Shown here piece after piece: positions 34,698 through 43,735 of a stretch of DNA of 64,000 nucleotides (positions are counted from its first letter, which is position 1; each line of letters opens with the position of its first letter). Where the stretch lies: assembly GCA_947627535.1 (NCBI GenBank), contig CANQWM010000004.1, forward strand, positions 1 to 64,000, read 5' to 3'. The notes beneath the pieces are model-generated. The model was not told the DNA's origin. It did not search any database and saw only the letters and a list, made by a program, of their open reading frames with translations. The translations under genes and the position numbers were made by a program. The DNA is from an uncultured Acetatifactor sp. Its GTDB lineage: Bacteria > Bacillota > Clostridia > Lachnospirales > Lachnospiraceae.

Positions 34698-35723
34698 TTA
34701 TTCGATCACGTGGATCCATCCCTCAGGCGCCTCCAGACGTCCCATCTGAATGCCGGTCAGGGTGTCGTAAAGCTTCTGCGTCACAGGACCCATCTGGGTC
34801 ATGCCGCTGGGCAGGCAGATCTCTTTTCCGTGATCCACGATCTTTCCCACGGGAGAGATCACAGCCGCGGTGCCGCAGAGACCGCACTCCGCAAAATCCT
34901 TCACCTCGTCCAGATACACCTCGCGCTCCTCCACCTCAAGGCCCAGATACTCTCTGGCCACATGGACAAGGGATCTGCGCGTGATGGAGGGCAGGATGCT
35001 GTCGGACTTAGGCGTTACCACCTTGTTGTCCTTCGTCACAAACAGGAAGTTTGCGCCGCCTGTCTCTTCCACCTTTGTACGGGTTCCGGGATCCAGATAC
35101 ATATTCTCATCATAGCCTTCCGCATGGGCGGTTACAATGGCGTGCAGACTCATGGCATAATTCAGGCCCGCCTTGATATTTCCCGTTCCGTGAGGCGCCG
35201 CCCGGTCGAAGTCGCTGACGCGGATGGTCAGAGGCTTTACGCCGCCCTTAAAGTACGGGCCCACCGGCGTACAGAAAATGCGGAACTGATACTCCGCCGC
35301 GGGCTTTACGCCGATGACAGGGTTGCTTCCGAACATATAGGGACGGATATACAGCGTTGCGCCGCTGCCATAGGGCGGTACATAAGCCGCGTTCGCCGCC
35401 ACCACCTTCGTCACCGCGTCCACAAAGCGGTCCTTGGGGAAAACGGGCATCTCCAGCCTTGCGGCGCTGGCTTCCATACGCTCTGCATTCAGATCAGGGC
35501 GGAAGGTAACAATATGTCCGTCATCTGTGGTATAAGCCTTCAGGCCCTCAAAGACCGTCTGGGCATACTGAAGAACCCCGGCGCACTCGTTCAGGACAAT
35601 ATCGGAATCCTCTGTCAGGACACCGCCGTCCCAGGAGCCGTCCTTGTAGTTGGAGACATAGCGGTAATCCGTCTTGATATAGCCAAAGTCAAGATTGCCC
35701 CAGTCTATGTTTTTCTTTTCCAT
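34698..35723 (-). CDS. ilvE: Branched-chain amino acid aminotransferase
   Basis: This 341-residue fold-type IV PLP enzyme has the pyridoxal lysine in GTGNIKAGLNYAMSL, the phosphate-binding region EETGGANFLFV and substrate-site TLYIRPYMFGSNPVIG. It belongs to the longer, eukaryote-like BCAT subgroup (about 340-360 residues) common in Firmicutes. It makes Val, Leu and Ile from their 2-oxo acids with glutamate. It is monocistronic or read from folA; a possible promoter lies just upstream. Confidence 0.95.
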   Translation of the reverse strand: MEKKNIDWGNLDFGYIKTDYRYVSNYKDGSWDGGVLTEDSDIVLNECAGVLQYAQTVFEGLKAYTTDDGHIVTFRPDLNAERMEASAARLEMPVFPKDRFVDAVTKVVAANAAYVPPYGSGATLYIRPYMFGSNPVIGVKPAAEYQFRIFCTPVGPYFKGGVKPLTIRVSDFDRAAPHGTGNIKAGLNYAMSLHAIVTAHAEGYDENMYLDPGTRTKVEETGGANFLFVTKDNKVVTPKSDSILPSITRRSLVHVAREYLGLEVEEREVYLDEVKDFAECGLCGTAAVISPVGKIVDHGKEICLPSGMTQMGPVTQKLYDTLTGIQMGRLEAPEGWIHVIE

Positions 35724-35762
35724 GGATATTACCTTCTTTCCTTAAAAATTTCCTGATTTATT

Positions 35763-35788
35763 ATTATACTTTTCCCGTCAAAAGTCAA
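35763..35788 (-). promoter_or_regulatory. Possible ilvE promoter
   Basis: On the minus strand TTGACT and TATAAT are present but only 14 bases apart, shorter than optimal. Position 40 bases before the ilvE start is suitable. Confidence 0.35.
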
Positions 35789-36284
35789 GAGGCAATCCCT
35801 TTCTTTCATATTTTAAAAACCGGTACGGCACGTCAAAATAAGTCAGCTCATCGCTGTCTGCCGTGATCTCCCATTCCGGGTCCCTGTCCAGATCCGGAAA
35901 GTAGGCGTCAGCCGCATAGGTATGGTCTATTTTTGTCACGTGCGCCGTGTCGGCATAGGGAAGAAGCTGCCGGTAGACGCTCTCGCCGCCGACGACATAA
36001 ATCTCTTCCTTCCGATACCGGGCAAGCTCCCCGAAAAGCGCCTCCAGAGAATGCACCACCTTGGCGCCCTTTACGGCATACCCTGGATTTTCAGACAGGA
36101 TGATGTTCGTGCGGTCCTTCAGCGGAAGGCCCTGGGGAAAGGTCTGGAGCGTCCTGCGGCCCAGCACCACCACCTTGCCTGCAGTCTCCTCCCGGAAGTG
36201 CTTCTGGTCATTGGGAATACTCACAAGAAGCCGGTTTCCGTTGCCGATGGCCCAGTTGTTGTCTGCTGCTACGATCAGGTTCAC
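35778..36284 (-). CDS. folA: Dihydrofolate reductase
   Basis: This 168-residue enzyme has the family pattern: MNLIVAADNNWAIGNGNRLLVSIPNDQKHF, the NADPH-binding VVLGRRTLQTFP and EIYVVGGESVYRQLLPYAD. It reduces dihydrofolate to tetrahydrofolate. The residue in the usual substrate-binding acidic position is Asp in IPNDQKHF. Only 12 bases separate it from the beta-CASP gene upstream, so the two are probably co-transcribed. Confidence 0.95.
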   Translation of the reverse strand: MNLIVAADNNWAIGNGNRLLVSIPNDQKHFREETAGKVVVLGRRTLQTFPQGLPLKDRTNIILSENPGYAVKGAKVVHSLEALFGELARYRKEEIYVVGGESVYRQLLPYADTAHVTKIDHTYAADAYFPDLDRDPEWEITADSDELTYFDVPYRFLKYERKGLPLDF

Positions 36285-36296
36285 ACCGCAACCTCC

Positions 36297-37898
36297 TTAC
36301 TGCCACTTGTCGCAGACCGAATTGATCTGGTCCGCAAACTTTGCCATATCCTTGTTTGCCATTCCGTCGCTCTTCTGCACCAGCGCCAGCAGTCTCTGTG
36401 CAGCCGCCAGAAGCCGCGCGTAAACGCCGGATACGGCCGCGGGACGCGCCTTTTTCTTCACAGGCACAGGCTCCGCCTCATACAGGAGCTTTCCGGAAAG
36501 AAGGTCAAATTCCGTTCCGCTGTAAGGCGCGTATGTCCTCTGTCCATATTCCACTTTCAGACATTCGGCAAATTCCGTACACACGCTGTCCTCTCCGTGA
36601 ACCACAAATACCTTCTTCGGCTTCTCGCGAAATCCCGATATCCACTGGATCAGCCCTTCCTTATCCGCATGACCGCTCATACCCGCCAGCTGGCAGATCC
36701 GGGCCCTCACCTGAATCGGCTCTCCGAACAGCCGCACCTCGTCGGCCCCCTCGATGAGACTGCGGCCCAGCGTTCCCACCGCCTGATATCCCACGAAAAG
36801 GATCGTACACTCCGGCCTCCACAGATTATGCTTTAAATGATGCCGGATCCGCCCCGCCTCGCACATGCCCGACGCGGAGATGATCACCTTGGGCGTCTCG
36901 TTGAAATTGATCTCCTTTGATTCTTCACTGGTGATGGCAAGCTTCAGCCCCGCAAAGCCGATGGGGTTGATCTTCTCCCTCACCAGCTCCATGGCTTCCT
37001 CATCAAAGCACTCCCAGCGGTTTTCCTGAAAAATCTCCGTGGCCTCCACCGCAAGCGGGCTGTCCACATAGACCGGAAAATTCTCGTGCCCCTCCACCAG
37101 CCGGTCCACCTTGATCTTCCGCAGGAAATACAGCATCTCCTGCGTTCTTCCCACCGCAAAGGAAGGAATCACAACGTTTCCGCCCCTGTCGAAGGTTTCC
37201 TTCAGGATTTTCGCCAGCTCCTTTACGTAATCCGGCCGCTGCGTCCCGTGCAGCCTGTTGCCATAGGTGGACTCCATGATGACATAATCCGCTTCCTCCG
37301 TCAGCGTCGGGTCCTTCAGAAGCGGCTGGTTTTTGTTGCCGATATCCCCGGAGAACACCAGCTTTTTCGTCCGCCCGTCCTCCGTAAGCCACACCTCAAT
37401 GCTGGCGGAGCCCAGCAGATGCCCGATATCGGTAAAGCGGATCCTGACGCCGTCGCAGACCTGGATTTCCCGCCCATAATGGCAGGGCACGATCCGCCGG
37501 ATCACTCCCTCGGCATCCTCCATCTTATAGAGCGGCTCCGCGGCTTCCACCGACGCGCTCCGCTTTGCCTTTCTTCCCTTCCACTCCGCCTCCATCATCT
37601 GAATGTGGGCGCAGTCGCGAAGCATAATGCTGCACAGATCCGCCGTGGCGTCCGTGGCGTACACCTGTCCCCGGAAGCCTCTGGCATAGAGCAGCGGCAG
37701 AAGGCCCGAATGGTCTACATGGGCGTGGGTCAGAAAGACATAATCGATCCTGGCCTCGTCCACAGGCAGAGGGACATTCTCAAACACATTGATTCCCTGC
37801 TCCATGCCATAGTCAACCAAAATATGCTTTCCGGCCGCCTCCAGATAATGACAGCTTCCCGTCACCTCATGATCGGCCCCCACAAATACCAGCTTCAT
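36297..37898 (-). CDS. Beta-CASP metallo-beta-lactamase-fold RNA nuclease
   Basis: This 533-residue protein has the Zn-binding THAHVDHSGLLP, the beta-CASP domain start SFAVGRTQEMLYFL, later GMCEAGRIRHHLKHN and the C-terminal SGHADKEGLIQWI of the RNA-processing (YSH1/RNase J-like, MBL-fold exonuclease) group. It acts on RNA, with exact targets unknown. The track ORF extends to 38201 through the tRNA and its promoter; ATG 37898 with GGCGGGG before it is chosen and begins at the conserved MKLVFVGADHEVTGSCH. Confidence 0.92.
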   Translation of the reverse strand: MKLVFVGADHEVTGSCHYLEAAGKHILVDYGMEQGINVFENVPLPVDEARIDYVFLTHAHVDHSGLLPLLYARGFRGQVYATDATADLCSIMLRDCAHIQMMEAEWKGRKAKRSASVEAAEPLYKMEDAEGVIRRIVPCHYGREIQVCDGVRIRFTDIGHLLGSASIEVWLTEDGRTKKLVFSGDIGNKNQPLLKDPTLTEEADYVIMESTYGNRLHGTQRPDYVKELAKILKETFDRGGNVVIPSFAVGRTQEMLYFLRKIKVDRLVEGHENFPVYVDSPLAVEATEIFQENRWECFDEEAMELVREKINPIGFAGLKLAITSEESKEINFNETPKVIISASGMCEAGRIRHHLKHNLWRPECTILFVGYQAVGTLGRSLIEGADEVRLFGEPIQVRARICQLAGMSGHADKEGLIQWISGFREKPKKVFVVHGEDSVCTEFAECLKVEYGQRTYAPYSGTEFDLLSGKLLYEAEPVPVKKKARPAAVSGVYARLLAAAQRLLALVQKSDGMANKDMAKFADQINSVCDKWQ

Positions 37899-37990
37899 CT
37901 TTACCCCGCCTTTCTTCCTGCCTTCTCTTAATTCAGGATAACACAAAACATATGATTGCACAATTATAAAAATTTTTTTGAAATTAATGG

Positions 37991-38019
37991 TTGACAACAG
38001 AACACATATCATGTACAAT
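37991..38019 (+). promoter_or_regulatory. Sigma-A promoter for tRNA-Gly
   Basis: TTGACA, 17 bases, TACAAT, located 28 bases before the tRNA: consensus -35 and near-consensus -10 with ideal spacing. Confidence 0.85.
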
Positions 38020-38047
38020 ATCATTTGTCCGCAGCAATAAAATATGT

Positions 38048-38120
38048 GCGATAGTGGCTCAGTTGGTAGAGCGCCACCTTGCCAAGGTGGAAATCGCGGG
38101 TTCGAGTCCCGTCTATCGCT
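38048..38120 (+). tRNA. tRNA-Gly (anticodon GCC)
   Basis: A full cloverleaf folds: acceptor GCGATAG/CTATCGC, D-arm GCTC/GAGC, anticodon stem CCACC/GGTGG with loop TTGCCAA (anticodon GCC, read as Gly), and T-arm with TTCGAGT. The discriminator is T and CCA is not encoded. A strong promoter precedes it and a terminator follows within four bases, so it is a single-gene unit. Confidence 0.97.
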
Positions 38121-38123
38121 CTG

Positions 38124-38157
38124 AAAAAGACTGAAACCTTTCGGTTTCGGTCTTTTT
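38124..38157 (+). terminator. Rho-independent terminator after tRNA-Gly
   Basis: A 15-bp stem AAAAAGACTGAAACC / GGTTTCGGTCTTTTT with TTTC loop ends in a T-run. It follows the tRNA directly and would also work on the minus strand. Confidence 0.9.
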
Positions 38158-38231
38158 GCGTAAAGACTTTGTACTCGTCCTGCAAAATACAAAAACGCCA
38201 TGAGAAAATAGCTTTGAAAGAGGTGACAGAT

Positions 38232-40256
38232 ATGATCTGTAGAAAATGCGGAAAAATGCTTTCAGACACTGCCAATTTTTGCCCCTACTGCGGCGCTCCC
38301 GTAAAGGAACCCGAACAGGTAGAACCGGCACAGCCAGTTCCTTCCACGCCTGCGGAGTCCGCCGTGCCCCCGGAGGCCCACAGTGCCGACAGTGTCTCGG
38401 AGACCCACGACGTTTCGGAGTCCCAAGGCGTTTCGGAGTCCCAAGGCGTTTCGGAATCCATCGGCGCTTCGGAGTCCAACGGTGCTTCGGAGTCCATCAG
38501 CGTTTCGGAGTCCCAACCTGATTTGCCGGGTAAAACTGACGAAGCGCCCACTGTCCTGCCCGCGGATCCCGTTCCTGCACAGGACGGCGAAACCCCTCCG
38601 GAAACCGCGGCCGCGCCCGTTCCGGACATGGTGATCCGCAAAAAACGGATTTCCGTCTCTGACGGCAGACTGCTTGTGGACGGCACCTATTACCGGAAGA
38701 CCAAGCGCCGCTTTCAAAAGAAAAAGGGACAGATCAGCATTCCCCTGCCCTGCGTGAAAGAAGCCGCCGTCCGGCACACCCCCTGCACGGGGAGGATCCT
38801 GGCCATCCTTCTTCTGTTTCTGATCTTCGCGGCAGGCGCCGGGGTCAGCGGCTATTTTGGCCTGCATACCTGGGAGCTGATGCACACCCCCTACCGCGCG
38901 GAGGAGAAGAAGCAGTTTCAGAACGATCTGAAGCGGCTCGAGGATGGAAATACACAGCTTTCCATACTGGACGCGGATCTGGAGGAAGCGGCCGGACAAT
39001 ACGACACTCTGGAAAGCCAGCTTGCGCTGTACCGCACCCAGCGTCAGGAGGAGGTCGTCCGTTCCATTCTGGCCGACCCGGACTTTGACACACCGGCCCT
39101 GCTTTCCACTGACTATTTTGCCGACGCATACCGCCAGTATCTGTGTGACCTGCTGGACGTGTTTCTGAAGGATGAAAATATCCACGAATGGCTCTACCCG
39201 TACTATTCCTATTCTCTGGAACAGGGGAAGAACAGATACATCACGAACGAAATGCCGTTTTATTCCGCCTCCGGCGTAGACGGGATTTTTTCGGAAGAAA
39301 CCGCTTCTCCCGAAGCCTTCCTGCAGGACTGTTACAACTATGATCTCTATGAGCACATTTATTACACCGGCCGGATCTACATCACCGCCGCGGAATTTTT
39401 AAACCGGGTGCTCCATGTGCCGGACTATGCGGTAAACGGCGCGGTCTTTCTGAAAGCCTACGGCGGAACTCCCGACCCCGGCGCACTGAATGTTCCCGGG
39501 TGGAGGAAGGCGGATTACACGGCCTTCTGGCAGGATGCGGCCGACTATCTGGACGCTCCGGAGCCCTTCTGGACGTCTTACGACATAAGCGCAGAGGATT
39601 TTAACATTGACTGGAACAGCCTGGCAGACGAGCAGGCATACTATGACGCCTATCTGAAATTTATGGAGACGATTGCCCCGGGGCTGGGAGTCTTTGACAT
39701 GGTCACCTATTCCGCCGGAGACGACTCCTACGGGGGCATGTATTACGATATCACCGGCCGGGAAGCCTCCCTCACCGAAATTGTGGCTCTCTACATAGAA
39801 GAACATCCCGAATATCTGGAGGAAACCATACCGGATCTGGCGAAACGTCCCTCCTCGCTGGACGAACAGATCGAGACGGCGGAGACGGAGCTGAAGGAGC
39901 TGGAAGAAAAGGTGAGCGAACTGACCGAAAAACGGGAGGAACTGGCGGCCTTCATGGACAGAGAGGAAGCCATCCGCGCCGATTACAGCCGTCTGGAGCA
40001 GGATATCCAGGCGCAGCAGGAAAAGCTTACCCATAACCTAATGATCTTCGGAGGCATTTTCCTGTTCCTTGTGGTCATGGCGCTCATCAGCTTCATCGCC
40101 TTCATCTGTCTGTTGAAAAAACCGAAACACCTGATGATCCTCAAACTGGAAGACGGCACTGAGGCCGCCTTCAGCTTAAGATTCTGTTCCAGGGGAAAAA
40201 CCGCGGCGCTGCTTGCCCTGCTGCCTACTCAGAAGCAAGACGATCCGCATACTTGA
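38232..40256 (+). CDS. Membrane zinc-ribbon protein of unknown function
   Basis: This 674-residue protein starts with a zinc ribbon (MICRKCGKMLSDTANFCPYCGAPV). Next come a Ser/Glu-rich repeat linker (VSESQG units), a membrane span near residue 200 (ILAILLLFLIFAAGAGVSGYF), a large extracytoplasmic region with Tyr/Asp-rich segments, a coiled coil (ETAETELKELEEKVSELTEKREELAAF) and a second C-terminal span (MIFGGIFLFLVVMALISFIAFI) before a short tail. The track start 38079 lies in the tRNA; ATG 38232 with GAGGTGA upstream begins at the ribbon. Such zinc-ribbon membrane proteins are common in Clostridia and uncharacterised. The 3' end overlaps the convergent GH3 gene by 32 bases. Confidence 0.8.
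   Translation: MICRKCGKMLSDTANFCPYCGAPVKEPEQVEPAQPVPSTPAESAVPPEAHSADSVSETHDVSESQGVSESQGVSESIGASESNGASESISVSESQPDLPGKTDEAPTVLPADPVPAQDGETPPETAAAPVPDMVIRKKRISVSDGRLLVDGTYYRKTKRRFQKKKGQISIPLPCVKEAAVRHTPCTGRILAILLLFLIFAAGAGVSGYFGLHTWELMHTPYRAEEKKQFQNDLKRLEDGNTQLSILDADLEEAAGQYDTLESQLALYRTQRQEEVVRSILADPDFDTPALLSTDYFADAYRQYLCDLLDVFLKDENIHEWLYPYYSYSLEQGKNRYITNEMPFYSASGVDGIFSEETASPEAFLQDCYNYDLYEHIYYTGRIYITAAEFLNRVLHVPDYAVNGAVFLKAYGGTPDPGALNVPGWRKADYTAFWQDAADYLDAPEPFWTSYDISAEDFNIDWNSLADEQAYYDAYLKFMETIAPGLGVFDMVTYSAGDDSYGGMYYDITGREASLTEIVALYIEEHPEYLEETIPDLAKRPSSLDEQIETAETELKELEEKVSELTEKREELAAFMDREEAIRADYSRLEQDIQAQQEKLTHNLMIFGGIFLFLVVMALISFIAFICLLKKPKHLMILKLEDGTEAAFSLRFCSRGKTAALLALLPTQKQDDPHT
38412..38519 (+). 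repeat. Six 18-base tandem repeats
   Basis: Units related to GTTTCGGAGTCCCAAGGC encode six-residue VSESQG-like repeats in the zinc-ribbon protein linker. The first two are identical and later ones diverge, suggesting recent unit duplication. Confidence 0.9.
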
Positions 40257-41559
40257 TCCGGTAGATCCTCCGAAGAGAGTCATTGATCCTTTCTTCGGAG
40301 ATATACCCTTCGTTTACGGCATTGAGAATACCCTGATAGGCTGCCTCCAGGTCCTCCGGCATCAGCAGCATGTCGCAGCCCGCCTGGAGCGCCATAATGG
40401 CCGCTTCCTCGGAGCCGTAATAATCCGAAATGGCACCCATATTCAGAGCGTCCGTGATGATCACGCCGTCAAATCCCAGCTCCTTGCGGAGAATATCCGT
40501 GACAACCACTTCCGACAGGGAACAGGGATCATTGCTGCCGGTGAGTCCGGGCGCCGCCATATGGCTGACCATGACCATGTCCGCACCCGCCTCAATGCCC
40601 GCGCGGAAAACTTCAAATTCCTCCGCCCGGAACTGCTCCGCCGTTCTGTCAGTGGTCGCGATTCCGGTGTGGGGGTCCTGTGTGGTCGCGCCGTTGCCTG
40701 GGAAATGTTTCAGGCAGGACGCGATCTTCTGTTCCTTCAGCCCCTGTATCATGGAAACCACAAAGGGCGACGCCGTCTGGGCGTCCGAACCGTAAACCCG
40801 GTCGCCCATATAGCTGTTCTCCACGCTGGCAATATCCGCCACGGGAGCAAAATCCAGGTTAAACCCGAACCGGCTCAGAGCGGTTCCTATGGTGACGCCC
40901 GCCTGATAGGCGTTGCCGGGATCCCCCGTCTGGCCGATCTTCCCGGCGCTGTCCACCTTGTCCGCAAGCCCTGCGGCTTCAAGCCGCGCCACGCTTCCGC
41001 CCTCCTCGTCGATTGCGAGGAACAGCGGCGCCCTGGCATAAAGGACCGTATTATGCAGCATCTCCTCCAGCTGTTCGGCGGACTGTATATTCTGGGCGAA
41101 ATAGACAAGTCCTCCCACCGGCCATTCCGAGAGCGCATCCTTGGTGCCGTCCCCCGCCTTCACTGCCTTTGACACGCCCGTGATGGCCTCGGGGGTCACA
41201 ATAAAGAGACCTGCCACCTTATCCTCCAGAGGCATAACGTCGATGACCGCGTTTACGACCTCATCCAGCTTTTCCTCCGGAGTCTGCTCCACTACAGGCT
41301 CCTCGGTCTGCACCGGCGCAGGGGTGGGAATGTCTTCTCCGCCCAGCAGCTCGTCAATCGCGTCATCCACCGATCCCTGCTGTTCCTCCTGCTGCCTGTT
41401 GTGCGCTGCCTGTGTGATATATTTTACCGCGGCCACGATTCCCGCCGCGGCCGCCGCCAGAAATACAATCATCACGATATACGCAAGAATCTGATTCCGG
41501 ATCCTGCGCCTTCTTCTGGCCTCCCGCATTTCCGCCTGTTTTTGCTGCTTCTCGTCCAT
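40225..41559 (-). CDS. GH3 beta-N-acetylhexosaminidase, NagZ-like
   Basis: This 444-residue protein has an N-terminal signal anchor (ILAYIVMIVFLAAAAAGIVAAV), an acidic/Pro linker and a GH3 catalytic domain with AIDEEGGSVARL, KHFPGNGATTQDPHTG (Asp-His dyad region) and the nucleophile Asp in VIITDALNMGAI. NagZ-type enzymes remove terminal GlcNAc from peptidoglycan fragments. The usual KHFPGHG is KHFPGNG here, a His to Asn change in the conserved substrate-binding motif; activity is not excluded. Membrane anchoring outside the cell fits Gram-positive NagZ relatives. It lies at the end of the lysC direction with a 568-base gap upstream. Confidence 0.88.
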   Translation of the reverse strand: MDEKQQKQAEMREARRRRRIRNQILAYIVMIVFLAAAAAGIVAAVKYITQAAHNRQQEEQQGSVDDAIDELLGGEDIPTPAPVQTEEPVVEQTPEEKLDEVVNAVIDVMPLEDKVAGLFIVTPEAITGVSKAVKAGDGTKDALSEWPVGGLVYFAQNIQSAEQLEEMLHNTVLYARAPLFLAIDEEGGSVARLEAAGLADKVDSAGKIGQTGDPGNAYQAGVTIGTALSRFGFNLDFAPVADIASVENSYMGDRVYGSDAQTASPFVVSMIQGLKEQKIASCLKHFPGNGATTQDPHTGIATTDRTAEQFRAEEFEVFRAGIEAGADMVMVSHMAAPGLTGSNDPCSLSEVVVTDILRKELGFDGVIITDALNMGAISDYYGSEEAAIMALQAGCDMLLMPEDLEAAYQGILNAVNEGYISEERINDSLRRIYRIKYADRLASE

Positions 41560-42127
41560 CTCTATCTCCCAATCTTTTCTGCCCGGCCAGCGCCCGTCTC
41601 AGCGCTTGGACCGTCTCTAACCATCTTACCCTATTTTTCCCCCTTTTTCTACAGTAAATCTTCCCATTTTCCATTTTTTCGTTCTTTTTACAAAAAATTA
41701 AGAATATGCCATGCAGGATCCGACACGCAAATTGAGAGAGCGTATTGATCTGATCGTCACAATCAATACGCTCTCTCAGGCTGTCTCGTCCAATGGAATA
41801 TACCTCTCTTTCCTCTTGGTCCCCCTATTCAGTTGTGTCTTCCATTTCATCCTGTGTGCTTTCCCACTTTTTCCCTTGTATAAGGTGCCGTAACGCACTG
41901 TATCTTATATTCTTCAGTGACTCGTTACCTTTTCCTCTGTGTACTCGCACATTATCCTATGATCTTATCGTCATTGGTTCCTCATGGAAGAAAGTCTGTT
42001 TCTTTTTCTTTGTTGTCTTTATTATATGCCACGGTTTTTGTTTTGTCAACACATTTTTCAAAAAAATTTTAAATTTTTACAATTTTTTCCATTTCCCGCC
42101 AAATTAAGTGTCAAAACTCCGCCCCGC
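41560..42127. other. 568-base intergenic region with a long inverted repeat
   Basis: No convincing gene is present. It holds one 17-bp perfect inverted repeat (listed separately) and a T-rich block near 42000-42110 next to the lysC end. A GTG-started 41-codon minus-strand ORF (41825-41950, KGNESLKNIRYSALRHL) looks faintly protein-like but has only a weak ribosome binding site. Promoter signals for the GH3 gene are not obvious. Confidence 0.6.
41733..41778. repeat. 17-bp perfect inverted repeat, 12-base loop
   Basis: TGAGAGAGCGTATTGAT is followed after 12 bases by its exact reverse complement. There is no T-tract on either side, so a standard intrinsic terminator is unlikely. A stable RNA hairpin or a remnant of a small mobile element are possible. 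Confidence 0.85.
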
Positions 42128-43450
42128 TTAAACAGCCGTCAGGACAAAAATATCATAGATGGCGCGGATTGCAGTCTCAAAGTCCCCATTGTTCACGCCG
42201 ATGATAATATTCAGCTCCGAGGAGCCCTGATCGATCATCTTTACGTTTACATTGTTGTGGGCCAGCGCGGAAAAGATCCTGCCGGCGGTTCCCCGCGTGG
42301 ACTTCATTCCACGTCCCACCACGGCGATCAGCGCCAGATCCGACTCAATCTCTATGGCGTCGGGCTTCACCATCCTGTGGATTCCCGCTACCACCTTCTG
42401 TTCCTTGTCGATAAATTCATCCTGATGTACAAAGACCGTCAGGGTATCAATGCCGGAGGGCATGTGCTCGAAGGAGATTCCCTGCTCTTCAAAAGCGCTT
42501 AAAACCCTTCTTCCGAATCCGATCTCGGAGTTCATCATATCCTTTTCCACGCTGACGGAACAGAAGCCCTTCTTGCCCGCGATCCCGGTAATGACATACT
42601 TCGACTTCTGGCATGTGCTCCCCACGATCCAGGTGCCCTCGTCCTCCGGCGCGTTGGTGTTGCGGATGTTGATCGGGATTCCCTCCTGACGCACCGGGAA
42701 GATAGCGTCCTCGTGCAGGACCCCCGCCCCCATGTAGGACAGCTCCCGAAGCTCCCGGTATGTGATCACGTCGATTCCCTTTGGATTGTCAATGATCCTG
42801 GGATCCGCGATCAGAAAACCGGAGACGTCCGTCCAGTTCTCATACACGTCCACTCCCGCCGCCTGGGCGACGATGGAGCCCGTGATATCGGAGCCGCCCC
42901 GGGAAAAGGTCTTGATCCTTCCGTCCGGCAGCGAGCCATAAAATCCGGGGATCACAGCCTTTTCGCAGCTCTTGAGCCGCTCGGACAAAACCGCCCGGGT
43001 CTTCTCCCCGTCCCAGGTCCCCGTCTCATCCGCAAAAAAGATCACTTCCGCCGCGTCAATAAACGCAAAGCCGATATAAGCGGCCAGGATGATCCCGTTT
43101 AAATATTCCCCCCGGGAAGCCGCATAGTCGCGCCCCGTCTTCTCCTGAAAATTTTTCTCGATGACAGCGAACTCCCCGTCCAGGGACAGATCCAGCTCCA
43201 GGCCGTCGATAATATCCTGATATCTCGCTTTGATCTCCTTCAGGGCAGGTTTAAAATCCTTGCCCGTCTCAGCCAAGGCATAGCACGCATAGAGCATATC
43301 CGTAACCTTTGTGTCTTTCCCGAACCGTTTCCCCGGCGCGGAAGGCACAACATACCTTCTGTTTTCGTCGGCCTGGATGATCGCCGCCACCTTCTTAAAC
43401 TGTTCCGCGCTGGCCAGAGAACTCCCGCCGAACTTAACAACCTTAGACAT
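42128..43450 (-). CDS. lysC: Aspartate kinase
   Basis: This protein of 440 residues has the amino-acid kinase start VVKFGGSSLASAEQFKKV, the catalytic block FSRGGSDITGSIVAQA and a C-terminal pair of ACT regulatory domains (GKKGFCSVSVEKDMM; LALIAVVGRGMKSTRGTAGRIF). It phosphorylates aspartate in the first step to Lys, Met and Thr and is probably feedback-regulated through the ACT domains. ATG 43450, preceded by GAGGAAG, is chosen over the track start at 43465. It is the last gene of the glyA-hom group, separated from the apgM-like gene by a tandem-repeat region. Confidence 0.95.
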   Translation of the reverse strand: MSKVVKFGGSSLASAEQFKKVAAIIQADENRRYVVPSAPGKRFGKDTKVTDMLYACYALAETGKDFKPALKEIKARYQDIIDGLELDLSLDGEFAVIEKNFQEKTGRDYAASRGEYLNGIILAAYIGFAFIDAAEVIFFADETGTWDGEKTRAVLSERLKSCEKAVIPGFYGSLPDGRIKTFSRGGSDITGSIVAQAAGVDVYENWTDVSGFLIADPRIIDNPKGIDVITYRELRELSYMGAGVLHEDAIFPVRQEGIPINIRNTNAPEDEGTWIVGSTCQKSKYVITGIAGKKGFCSVSVEKDMMNSEIGFGRRVLSAFEEQGISFEHMPSGIDTLTVFVHQDEFIDKEQKVVAGIHRMVKPDAIEIESDLALIAVVGRGMKSTRGTAGRIFSALAHNNVNVKMIDQGSSELNIIIGVNNGDFETAIRAIYDIFVLTAV

Positions 43451-43530
43451 TTTCTTCTTCCTCACATTCCGCCGTTTTACGCGGCTTGCTCTATCCCGTC
43501 CGCGATCCGCGGCCTGTTCCCAAACTCAAA

Positions 43531-43732
43531 TTTCCCGGCGCCGCTTTTTCCGAACTCCGGTCATTTCCGGTCTCGTCTTTCCAGATCTCAATCATTCCCG
43601 GTTCCGTCTTTTCCGAACTCCGGTCATTTCCGATCCCGTCTTTCCAGATCTCAATCATTCCCGGTCCCGCTTTTTCCGAACTCCGGTCATTTCCGGTCCC
43701 GTCTTTCCAGATCTCAATCATTCCCGGCGCCG
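43531..43732. repeat. 63-bp tandem repeat (about three units)
   Basis: Three units of exactly 63 bases start at 43550, 43613 and 43676, each beginning CCGAACTCCGGTCATTTCC, with only a few substitutions; the array is bounded on both sides by TTCCCGGCGCCG. Since 63 is divisible by three, several frames stay open; the minus frame reads 21-residue units MIEIWKDG.GNDRSSEK. No good ribosome binding site or family match is seen, so coding is doubtful. It lies between apgM-like and lysC genes. Confidence 0.92.
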
Positions 43733-43735
43733 CCC

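Noticed and set aside
34710-35756. 348-residue plus-strand ORF
   Set aside because: Exact antisense of ilvE, no recognisable motifs.
38079-38231. N-terminal extension of the zinc-ribbon protein
   Set aside because: It would be translated from the tRNA and its terminator; the internal ATG has a proper ribosome binding site.
41733-41778. Rho-independent terminator
   Set aside because: The stem is long, but no T-tract follows on either strand.
41825-41950. 41-codon GTG-started small protein gene
   Set aside because: Weak ribosome binding site and no recognisable family; kept only as a remark in the intergenic entry.
43531-43732. Possible CRISPR array
   Set aside because: Units are 63 bases and directly adjacent with no unique spacers, and no cas genes are present.
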